DNA from: Clostridiales bacterium
GTDB taxonomy: Bacteria > Bacillota > Clostridia > Caldicoprobacterales > UBA3941
Assembly (NCBI GenBank): GCA_012522165.1
Contig: JAAYKZ010000414.1
Location: forward strand, 1-5,320
Length of the DNA: 5,320 nucleotides
Direction of reading: 5' to 3'
Below, one piece after another: positions 1-4,840 of the stretch. The notes beneath the pieces are model-generated. The model did not search any database. It was not told the DNA's origin and was given only the letters and a program-made list of their open reading frames with translations. A program made the translations under genes and the position numbers. How positions within the stretch are numbered: position 1 is the first letter of the stretch; every line of letters begins with the position of its first letter.

Positions 1-433
1 CCGAGGTTCCTCCAGAAAGATGAATAGCCACAAACTTATCTTCAGCTAAACCTTCCACTGAGGATAGGCCTGCCATTACATGGCCTACTTGATGGGTTGT
101 TTCATAAAAGGGTACCTTTAATAAATTTGCCATGGCTTTCCCAACTAGATTGGATACCATAAAAACTGGCATGTATGAATCCTCAACAGGCCTGGGTTTG
201 GCACTGCTACATATGGCCACAATATCTAAATCTTTAGTAGCATTTGCAATTAAATCGGTGATATCGGGCAAATTATGCAGGTGCTGAAATAAGGCTTTTG
301 ATTGGCTTAGCCCCCGCTGACCTTCATCAACTTTTAGCAAAATCTGACCATTGGAAATCACGTTGGCCTCTAAATCTACTGTTGCCATAGAAGTAGTGTA
401 ACAACTAGTATCAAACCCCAACACTACTTTCAT
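1..433 (-). CDS. Kae1/TsaD-like domain protein (peptidase M22-type annotation), partial, 3' end outside window
   Basis: The visible 144 N-terminal residues begin MKVVLGFDTSCYTTSMATVD, matching the opening phosphate-binding strand of the ASKHA-fold Kae1/TsaD family (compare the GIETSCDET start of TsaD). An HxxxH pair (HQVGH, residues 114-118) stands where TsaD binds its metal. Just before the window edge comes LSGGTS (139-144), where TsaD usually has SGGHT, so the usual histidine is absent. True TsaD makes the t6A tRNA modification with TsaB/C/E. This protein looks like the separate clostridial paralog found beside nusB, often labelled O-sialoglycoprotein endopeptidase, and its activity is not established. 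The ATG shares one base with the nusB stop (TAATG), and an AAGGAG lies 11 bases upstream inside nusB, so translation is probably coupled. The product is likely cytoplasmic: no signal peptide is visible. The family call is firm, the function is not. Confidence 0.85.
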   Translation of the reverse strand, partial: MKVVLGFDTSCYTTSMATVDLEANVISNGQILLKVDEGQRGLSQSKALFQHLHNLPDITDLIANATKDLDIVAICSSAKPRPVEDSYMPVFMVSNLVGKAMANLLKVPFYETTHQVGHVMAGLSSVEGLAEDKFVAIHLSGGTS

Positions 434-861
434 TATAGATCCAGCTCCTTATCACCTTTAAGGGATTCCATTCTTACGAAATTTCCCAATATTCCATTAA
501 TAAATGAACTGGATTTTTCATTGCTGTACTTTTTGGCCAGCTCTACAGCTTCATTAATTGACACACTATAAGGAATCTCTTCTTTGTACAATATCTCATA
601 CATAGCCAGTCGTAGTATAGCAAGATCAACTTTGGACATTCTATCCACTGTCCATCCCTTGGCATACTTCTCAATATAGGCATCTATCTTTGACTGTTCT
701 TTATCCATAGAAAACAAAATCTCTTTTATATACTTTTTATCATTATCATTCAACTTAAACTCGTCTATAAGAGCTAATAAAGACTCCTCATGGTGCTCAC
801 CAGCTATTTCTTTTTCATAAAGTAGCTTCATTAATGCTTCTCTCGCAAATTTTCTAGCCAT
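433..861 (-). CDS. nusB: Transcription antitermination factor NusB
   Basis: This 142-residue, mainly alpha-helical cytoplasmic protein has the usual NusB length. NusB binds boxA RNA with NusE (ribosomal protein S10) and helps RNA polymerase through rRNA operons. Diagnostic features are the basic N-terminal helix MARKFAREALMKLLYE, the RMSKVDLAILRLAMYEILY segment (about residues 74-92), and the IPYSVSINEAVELAKKYS block followed by SSFINGILGNFV (about 96-128). The ATG has a GGAGG six bases upstream (positions 868-872). The 76-bp gap to the DUF2273 gene holds no convincing promoter or terminator, so nusB probably depends on read-through from the asp23 operon. Its stop codon overlaps the start of the Kae1-like gene by one base. 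Confidence 0.96.
   Translation of the reverse strand: MARKFAREALMKLLYEKEIAGEHHEESLLALIDEFKLNDNDKKYIKEILFSMDKEQSKIDAYIEKYAKGWTVDRMSKVDLAILRLAMYEILYKEEIPYSVSINEAVELAKKYSNEKSSSFINGILGNFVRMESLKGDKELDL
445..450 (-). promoter_or_regulatory. Ribosome binding site of the Kae1-like gene, inside nusB
   Basis: AAGGAG lies within the last codons of nusB, 11 bases before the ATG at 433. Together with the TAATG stop/start overlap it supports translational coupling of the two genes and fixes the start of the downstream one. Confidence 0.6.
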
Positions 862-937
862 CTATTTCCTCCGAATGACATATCCTAGTGTAATCTATCA
901 GTGTATTTTAATAATATACTCAAATCTATTGATGGTT

Positions 938-1156
938 TTAACTATTATGTAATATTCTGTCCAAAAAGGATATAAACCTTTCTTTTTTATCGGATATTCC
1001 TCCTATCCAATATCCTACAAGTGCACATAAGGCTAAGAATACTGTTTTCCAAAATCCTATTATTAATATAATAGCTCCTACCACAAAACCCAGCAGTACA
1101 CCAAAAAACCTACCTCTATGATTTGCCAATAATTCATTTAACACTTCCCTAAACAC
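938..1156 (-). CDS. DUF2273 small integral membrane protein of the alkaline-shock operon
   Basis: This is a 72-residue membrane protein. Residues about 17-54 are hydrophobic and Gly-rich (FFGVLLGFVVGAIILIIGFW, then a second stretch ending LVGYWIGGI), which fits two closely spaced membrane helices. A polar, charged tail follows (ISDKKERFISFLDRIL). Size, pattern and position directly after amaP match the DUF2273 family that accompanies Asp23 and AmaP in Firmicutes; its biochemical role is unknown. The start is GTG, supported by AGGAGG (1164-1169) seven bases upstream. That ribosome binding site overlaps the amaP stop codon (TGAGGAGG), so the two genes are probably translationally coupled and made in related amounts. 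Confidence 0.88.
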   Translation of the reverse strand: MFREVLNELLANHRGRFFGVLLGFVVGAIILIIGFWKTVFLALCALVGYWIGGISDKKERFISFLDRILHNS

Positions 1157-1168
1157 TTGGACACCTCC

Positions 1169-1735
1169 TCACTGAACTTTTGAACGTTGCTGAGGTGTTA
1201 CAAGATTGTCTATATATATGAAAACCTCTTTTACTAGGATACCAGAATAACTTTGAATGTATTCTTTAACCTTTTCCTGGATAGAAGCCGATACATCTGG
1301 CAAAACAACATCTGGCATCATTAATAATTTAAGCTGTATCTTTACTCCATCCTCTTCAGTTATAATATTTACCCTTACATCTTTAACTTCATTAAAGCTA
1401 CGTACTACTTTTTGGGTCATAATCTCTAGTGTTTCCACTGATACACGTATAGCCCCTAAATCTGTATGGCGCAATAAAGTACTCCTTAATACCTTGGGCT
1501 TAGGACGTGCAAAGAGTAATTTAAGACTGATAATTATAAAAAGTACAGAGATCAATGAAGTAATTAACAACAGCTGCCAATTCAATTGAATGTTTTGTAG
1601 AGCAAGGTTTATTTGACTAATATTTATTACATTAATTCCTACAGCTACACACATGGCTAAAACTGCTAGGGATAATAGTAGAATAATGATTGTATATATG
1701 GTTTGTAATAGCTTATTCAAAACATTTGTCTTCAT
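1169..1735 (-). CDS. amaP: Alkaline shock response membrane anchor protein AmaP
   Basis: The product has 188 residues from the preferred ATG. Two hydrophobic helices (about 12-36 and 53-75) are joined by a short loop and followed by a basic stretch (ARPKPK) and a cytoplasmic domain (about 86-180). This is the AmaP layout: in Staphylococcus aureus AmaP holds Asp23 at the membrane. The soluble domain itself resembles Asp23, with GAIRVSVETLEIM near its start and LPDV...IQEKVKEYI...VKEVFIYID near its end. An alternative TTG start two codons earlier (1741) is possible, but the GGAAGG core (1744-1749) is only two bases from it and eight bases from the ATG, so I chose the ATG. The gene lies 86 bp after asp23, separated by a stem-loop, and is coupled to the DUF2273 gene downstream. 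Confidence 0.9.
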   Translation of the reverse strand: MKTNVLNKLLQTIYTIIILLLSLAVLAMCVAVGINVINISQINLALQNIQLNWQLLLITSLISVLFIIISLKLLFARPKPKVLRSTLLRHTDLGAIRVSVETLEIMTQKVVRSFNEVKDVRVNIITEEDGVKIQLKLLMMPDVVLPDVSASIQEKVKEYIQSYSGILVKEVFIYIDNLVTPQQRSKVQ

Positions 1736-1743
1736 AAGCAAAA

Positions 1744-1751
1744 CCTTCCTT
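1744..1751 (-). promoter_or_regulatory. Ribosome binding site deciding the amaP start
   Basis: AAGGAAGG ends eight bases before the ATG at 1735 but only two bases before the in-frame TTG at 1741. The spacing favours the ATG. Confidence 0.6.
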
Positions 1752-1786
1752 TATATAGTTTTTTTGTAAAATTCATACATGCAATA

Positions 1787-1810
1787 ACCCTCTGACATTA
1801 ATCAGAGGGT
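1787..1810 (-). terminator. Stem-loop between asp23 and amaP, possible leaky terminator or mRNA-processing hairpin
   Basis: There is a perfect 9-bp inverted repeat (ACCCTCTGA / TCAGAGGGT) with a 6-base loop, starting 11 bases after the asp23 stop codon. On the minus strand it is followed by TTATTGCATG, which is a poor U-tract, so full termination is unlikely. A partial terminator or a 3'-end stabiliser would let asp23 be made in excess over its membrane anchor amaP. The structure is seen in the sequence; the role is inferred. Confidence 0.5.
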
Positions 1811-1821
1811 CTATAGGCTTA

Positions 1822-2208
1822 TTAGTCCATATCACTTGACTCTTTCTCTTTAGAATCCTTATGAAATTCAATTCCTTGTATGTAAATGTTTACTTCAACA
1901 ACTGACAAACCTGTCATGGTTTCTACGGATTTCTTTACGTTTTCCTGAACATTCCATGCTACTTCTGGTATCTGAACACCGTAATTAACAATCATATATA
2001 GATCAATGGCAGCTTCTTTTTCACCAACTTCTACTTTCACACCTCTAGTAGGACTCTTTTTGCCGAACTTTTCAACGATTCCAGCGCTCATAGAGGCGAC
2101 ACCTTCTACCTCAAGAGCTGCTAGGCCTGCTATAGTAGCTACTACCTCATCAGCAAATACCACTTTACCACGTTCACCGTTAGCAGTTTGAATGGTTTCT
2201 TCTATCAA
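1822..2208 (-). CDS. asp23: Asp23/Gls24 family envelope stress protein
   Basis: This small cytoplasmic protein has 128 residues from the preferred TTG start. The family hallmark GKVVFADEVVATIAGLAALE is followed by VEGVASMSAG and, in the second half, IDLYMIVNYGVQIPEVAWNV and VEVNIYIQGIEF. The C-terminus is a charged tail rich in Lys, Glu, Asp and Ser. Asp23 proteins gather at the membrane through AmaP and are linked to cell-envelope and alkaline stress. The ATG at 2223 (nine extra bases beyond an in-frame GTG and AAT) has no ribosome binding site, whereas GGAGGTGA (2214-2221) overlaps that ATG and stands five bases before the TTG at 2208, so I prefer TTG. An earlier in-frame TTG at 2235 lies inside an inverted repeat. 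The gene has its own strong promoter and leads the operon with amaP, DUF2273 and probably nusB. Confidence 0.93.
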   Translation of the reverse strand: MIEETIQTANGERGKVVFADEVVATIAGLAALEVEGVASMSAGIVEKFGKKSPTRGVKVEVGEKEAAIDLYMIVNYGVQIPEVAWNVQENVKKSVETMTGLSVVEVNIYIQGIEFHKDSKEKESSDMD

Positions 2209-2213
2209 CTCAT

Positions 2214-2221
2214 TCACCTCC
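2214..2221 (-). promoter_or_regulatory. Ribosome binding site deciding the asp23 start
   Basis: GGAGGTGA is the only good Shine-Dalgarno sequence in the leader. It overlaps the first in-frame ATG (2221-2223), so that codon cannot use it. The in-frame TTG at 2206-2208 is correctly spaced. Confidence 0.65.
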
Positions 2222-2233
2222 ATACTTAAATAC

Positions 2234-2260
2234 AATTTACAAAAAAATACATTGTAAATT
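2234..2260 (-). repeat. Inverted repeat in the asp23 leader, candidate operator or RNA hairpin
   Basis: Two perfect 9-bp arms, AATTTACAA (2234-2242) and TTGTAAATT (2252-2260), are separated by 9 bases. They lie between the predicted transcription start (about 2265) and the ribosome binding site. A further ATTTACAA copy (2293-2300) covers the -35 hexamer. The element could be a regulator binding site or a weak AU-rich hairpin in the 5' leader; the sequence alone does not decide. Confidence 0.5.
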
Positions 2261-2271
2261 AGACTTACTTT

Positions 2272-2300
2272 ATTATAGCAGAATAACCGACCATTTACAA
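2272..2300 (-). promoter_or_regulatory. Sigma-A type promoter of the asp23 operon (extended -10)
   Basis: Read on the minus strand, TTGTAA (2295-2300) is separated by 17 bases from a consensus TATAAT (2272-2277), which is preceded by TGC, giving an extended -10. It sits just after the recA terminator and about 60 bp before the asp23 start, so the operon is transcribed independently of recA. Confidence 0.8.
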
Positions 2301-2311
2301 ATATTTGATGT

Positions 2312-2336
2312 AAAAAAATCCCCTAAGGGATTTTTT
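2312..2336 (-). terminator. Intrinsic terminator of recA
   Basis: A 10-bp stem (AAAAAATCCC / GGGATTTTTT) closes a 4-base loop, and on the minus strand the descending arm ends in seven T residues. The stem begins inside the recA stop codon (2335-2337), so translation ends at the foot of the hairpin. It insulates the asp23 promoter downstream. Confidence 0.88.
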
Positions 2337-3354
2337 ATTCATCTTCATTATTATGAGGAATTTGACGTTCCAAACCAAATTCCTTTAGGACTTTCAACTC
2401 GATTTCATCTCGTAAATCCTTATTCTCTCTTAAAAACTGTTTAGCATTCTCCCTTCCTTGTCCTAGGCGGATGTCACCATAAGAATACCAGGCACCGCTC
2501 TTATTTATAATGTTTTTAGAAGCTGCTAAATCCAATATAGACCCTTCTTTAGATATACCTTCCCCATATATAATGTCAAATTCAGCTTGTTTAAAGGGAG
2601 GGGCAACTTTATTCTTTACTACTTTAACTCTTGTACGATTTCCTACCATGTCAGAGCCCTGTTTTAATGTCTCAACTCTACGAACATCCAACCGGATAGA
2701 AGAGTAAAATTTAAGAGCCCTACCTCCAGGAGTAACCTCTGGATTCCCAAACATAACTCCTACCTTTTCTCTTAACTGATTAATAAAAATGGCAACAGTA
2801 TTGGATTTACTAATTATTCCAGACAACTTTCGAAGTGCTTGGGACATTAAACGTGCCTGTAATCCAACATGGGAGTCTCCCATCTCACCCTCTATCTCAG
2901 CCTTAGGTACCAGAGCAGCAACAGAATCTATAACTACAACATCTATAGCTCCGCTTCTCACTAAAGCTTCTGTAATTTCCAATGCTTGCTCACCGGTATC
3001 AGGTTGGGATACTAATAAATTATCTAAATCTACCCCTAGTTTAGCTGTATAACTAGGATCCAAAGCATGCTCAGCATCAATAAACGCAGCTGTTCCACCC
3101 AACTTTTGTGCTTCTGCAATTACATGAAGAGCTACAGTAGTCTTACCTGAAGACTCTGGACCAAATATCTCTATTACTCTACCTCTAGGTAAACCGCCAA
3201 CTCCTAATGCAATATCTAATTCCAGGCAGCCTGTAGGTATTACCTCCACATTCAAATGGGTATCACTACCTAGTCTCATTATAGAGCCCTTACCAAATTG
3301 TTTTTCAATTTGAGATAGGGCCATATCCAAAGCCTTTTGCTTTTCCACATCCAT
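2335..3354 (-). CDS. recA: Recombinase RecA
   Basis: This 339-residue protein is the DNA-dependent ATPase that forms filaments on single-stranded DNA, catalyses strand exchange and stimulates LexA self-cleavage. Walker A is GPESSGKT (65-72), the catalytic Glu is near residue 95 (FIDAEHALDP), Walker B is VVVIDSVAAL (139-148), loop L1 lies around 155-163 (GEMGDSHVG), and loop L2 is GVMFGNPEVTPGG (199-211). The RecA signature ALKFYSSIRLDVRR (213-226) is intact. The C-terminus is acidic (NNEDE), as usual. Length is normal and there is no intein or frameshift. Transcription can start at its own promoter with a LexA box, and perhaps also by read-through from cinA. The ATG is preceded by AAAGG at seven bases, placed in a hairpin loop. 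Many Clostridia have rny after recA; here a terminator and asp23 follow instead. Confidence 0.99.
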   Translation of the reverse strand: MDVEKQKALDMALSQIEKQFGKGSIMRLGSDTHLNVEVIPTGCLELDIALGVGGLPRGRVIEIFGPESSGKTTVALHVIAEAQKLGGTAAFIDAEHALDPSYTAKLGVDLDNLLVSQPDTGEQALEITEALVRSGAIDVVVIDSVAALVPKAEIEGEMGDSHVGLQARLMSQALRKLSGIISKSNTVAIFINQLREKVGVMFGNPEVTPGGRALKFYSSIRLDVRRVETLKQGSDMVGNRTRVKVVKNKVAPPFKQAEFDIIYGEGISKEGSILDLAASKNIINKSGAWYSYGDIRLGQGRENAKQFLRENKDLRDEIELKVLKEFGLERQIPHNNEDE

Positions 3355-3371
3355 CCCCGTGCCTTTCGGGG
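3355..3371 (-). promoter_or_regulatory. GC stem-loop abutting the recA start codon, with the likely ribosome binding site in its loop
   Basis: In the mRNA, CCCCG (3367-3371) can pair with CGGGG (3355-3359) around the 7-base loop AAAGGCA (3360-3366). The AAAGG in the loop is seven bases from the ATG. Another good Shine-Dalgarno, AGGTGA (3373-3378), is 18 bases from the ATG and an in-frame TGA excludes an upstream start. The 8-mer GAAAGGCA is repeated 18 bases upstream (3378-3385). A role in translational control is inferred. Confidence 0.45.
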
Positions 3372-3414
3372 CTCACCTGCCTTTCCCTATAATAAATCAA
3401 ACTAACATCGCAAT

Positions 3415-3428
3415 CGAACGTCTGTTCT
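3415..3428 (-). promoter_or_regulatory. LexA (DinR-type) SOS box in the recA promoter region
   Basis: Minus-strand AGAACAGACGTTCG matches the Firmicute consensus CGAACRNRYGTTCG at every position except the first base. It begins six bases after the -10 hexamer, so bound LexA would cover the transcription start. This predicts DNA-damage induction of recA. Confidence 0.85.
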
Positions 3429-3434
3429 GTTTCT

Positions 3435-3463
3435 ATTATATAATATATTATTAGGTCAGTCAA
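3435..3463 (-). promoter_or_regulatory. Sigma-A type promoter of recA
   Basis: Minus-strand TTGACT (3458-3463) and consensus TATAAT (3435-3440) are separated by 17 bases. The expected transcription start, near 3428, gives a leader of about 74 bases ending in the start-site hairpin. Confidence 0.85.
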
Positions 3464-3483
3464 TGCCTTATTTACCTAAGATT

Positions 3484-4731
3484 TCAACCTATATCTCCAT
3501 TTAAAAGGGCACGTCTTATAGAATCTAAAGCAAGGGAAGCTGATGATTGTTGGACTCTTTTTCTATCGCCTAACAAATTGTATCTATTAACAGCTAAAAA
3601 ACCATTTTTGTCGCCGATTCCTATATATACAAGACCTACTGGCTTATCCTTGGTTCCTCCACCAGGACCTGCAATACCGGTTACTGCTACTCCTATATCA
3701 GCACCTGAAGTTTCAATAATTCCCTTGACCATTTCTTCAGCAGTTTGTTGGCTAACAGCTCCGAATTGGGCAAGGGTTTCTTTTGAAACCTTTAATCGCT
3801 CTATCTTAGATTGGTTGCTATAAGCAACTACCCCTTGAAGAAAGACTTGGGATGCTCCTGGTATACTAGTTATTCTTTCAGCTATTAACCCACCAGTGCA
3901 GGATTCAGCAGTAGCTATAGTTTTACCTGATTCAATTAGTAAGTTAACAACTACACTCTCTAAAGTATCATCATCTATTCCATATACTACGTCGCCTAAT
4001 CTCTCTCTTATTTTTTCTTCTACTGGCTGTATTAGTTTATATGGATCCTCATTTCTTGATGTCTTTGCTGTAAGCCTGATAGTTAATTCCGATGCTCCTG
4101 CCAATGGCGCTATGGTGGGATTGCTTTGATTGATAAGCAAATCCTTTATTTTCTCCTCCATATCAGATTCACCAATGCCGTATATTTTTAAAACCCTAGA
4201 TATAATTTTTTCGCTACTTTTACCTTCCAAATAGGGAATTACATGTTCTTCAAACATTGGCTGCAGCTCCCTTGGAGGCCCAGGGAGAATAATAAATATT
4301 TTATTGTCATGCTCTAGTATAGCACCTGGAGCTGTACCATGATTATTAGGCAGTACAATTGAGCCTTTAGGAAAGTATGCCTGTTTGTAATTATTTTGGC
4401 TTACCCTTCTTCCTCTCTTGGTGAAGTACTCCTCTATTTGCTCAACACTAGGCTGATGTAACTCCATGGGAATTCCTAAAAATTCAGCTACTGTTTCTTT
4501 TGTCAAATCGTCCATGGTCGGACCCAATCCACCTGTGGTAATTATTAAATCTGCCCTACTTACAGCAATTTTCAAAACTTCTTTAAGGCGTTTGTTATTG
4601 TCTCCCACCACTGTATGATAAAAAACATTAATGCCTAGTTGAGAAAGTTTTTGTGAAATATACTGGGCATCTGTATTAGAAATTTGACCCAATAAAAGTT
4701 CACGTCCTACTCCAATTATTTCAGCATCCAT
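3484..4731 (-). CDS. cinA: CinA, competence/damage-inducible protein (NMN deamidase family)
   Basis: This 415-residue two-domain cytoplasmic protein has the usual full CinA length. The N-terminal molybdopterin-binding-like domain (COG1058 type, about 1-170) opens with AEIIGVGRELLLGQISNTDAQY and carries TTGGLGPTMDDLTKE (65-79) and ILPGPPRELQPMF (148-160). In characterised relatives this domain hydrolyses ADP-ribose. After a linker, the C-terminal PncC-type domain (about 255-410) has AESCTGG (275-281), PGAS..F..GVVAYSNQSK (291-309), and TGIAGPGGG (351-359). It deamidates nicotinamide mononucleotide in the NAD salvage route. The ATG has AGGAGG (4739-4744) seven bases upstream. Its position between pgsA and recA is the common Firmicute order; in some naturally competent bacteria cinA and recA are co-transcribed. 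I see no strong terminator in the 129-bp gap before recA. Confidence 0.96.
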   Translation of the reverse strand: MDAEIIGVGRELLLGQISNTDAQYISQKLSQLGINVFYHTVVGDNNKRLKEVLKIAVSRADLIITTGGLGPTMDDLTKETVAEFLGIPMELHQPSVEQIEEYFTKRGRRVSQNNYKQAYFPKGSIVLPNNHGTAPGAILEHDNKIFIILPGPPRELQPMFEEHVIPYLEGKSSEKIISRVLKIYGIGESDMEEKIKDLLINQSNPTIAPLAGASELTIRLTAKTSRNEDPYKLIQPVEEKIRERLGDVVYGIDDDTLESVVVNLLIESGKTIATAESCTGGLIAERITSIPGASQVFLQGVVAYSNQSKIERLKVSKETLAQFGAVSQQTAEEMVKGIIETSGADIGVAVTGIAGPGGGTKDKPVGLVYIGIGDKNGFLAVNRYNLLGDRKRVQQSSASLALDSIRRALLNGDIG

Positions 4732-4744
4732 TATTTAACCTCCT

Positions 4745-4774
4745 CAAGAGCTAAGAATATATTTAAGCATTCTC
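4745..4774 (-). repeat. 30-bp direct repeat, copy 2 (next to the cinA ribosome binding site)
   Basis: It is identical over all 30 bases to 4811-4840. On the minus strand it starts GAGAATGCTTAA and ends CTTAGCTCTTG, running straight into the AGGAGG of cinA. The two copies are 66 bp apart start to start, with a 36-bp non-repeated spacer. Flanking bases show no extended similarity. Confidence 0.95.
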
Positions 4775-4810
4775 TTGTATTTTCAATTATTGGCCGGTAC
4801 TCTTTAGGTC

Positions 4811-4840
4811 CAAGAGCTAAGAATATATTTAAGCATTCTC
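4811..4840 (-). repeat. 30-bp direct repeat, copy 1 (includes the pgsA 3' end)
   Basis: Exact partner of 4745-4774. Its first 12 bases on the minus strand are the final pgsA codons and stop (Glu-Asn-Ala-stop), and the other 18 bases lie downstream of the gene. The repeat contains a short imperfect inverted motif (AGAAT/ATTCT). The perfect identity suggests a recent duplication. Confidence 0.95.

Noticed and set aside
862..937. Promoter for nusB in the gap after the DUF2273 gene
   Set aside because: TTGAGT is present but no acceptable -10 lies at 16-18 bases. The short ATAGATT repeats there fit AT-rich background.
1257..1589. 110-codon open frame on the plus strand
   Set aside because: It lies antisense inside amaP, has no ribosome binding site and resembles no known protein. 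The same holds for the other plus-strand frames inside asp23, recA, cinA and pgsA.
1742..1786. Separate amaP promoter using TATATA near 1752-1758
   Set aside because: The possible -35 (TTGCAT) is 21 bases away and transcription would start within the ribosome binding site.
3388..3414. Second recA promoter with a TATTAT-like -10 downstream of the LexA box
   Set aside because: No acceptable -35 at proper spacing; the upstream promoter is far better.
3464..3483. Terminator after cinA (CTTA/TAAG inverted repeat)
   Set aside because: Only a 4-bp AT-rich stem with no U-tract follows it. Read-through towards recA remains possible.
4745..4840. Minimal CRISPR array (30-bp repeat, 36-bp spacer, 30-bp repeat)
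   Set aside because: Only two repeats, one overlapping the pgsA coding end, with no leader and no cas genes in the window. The size match is not enough.
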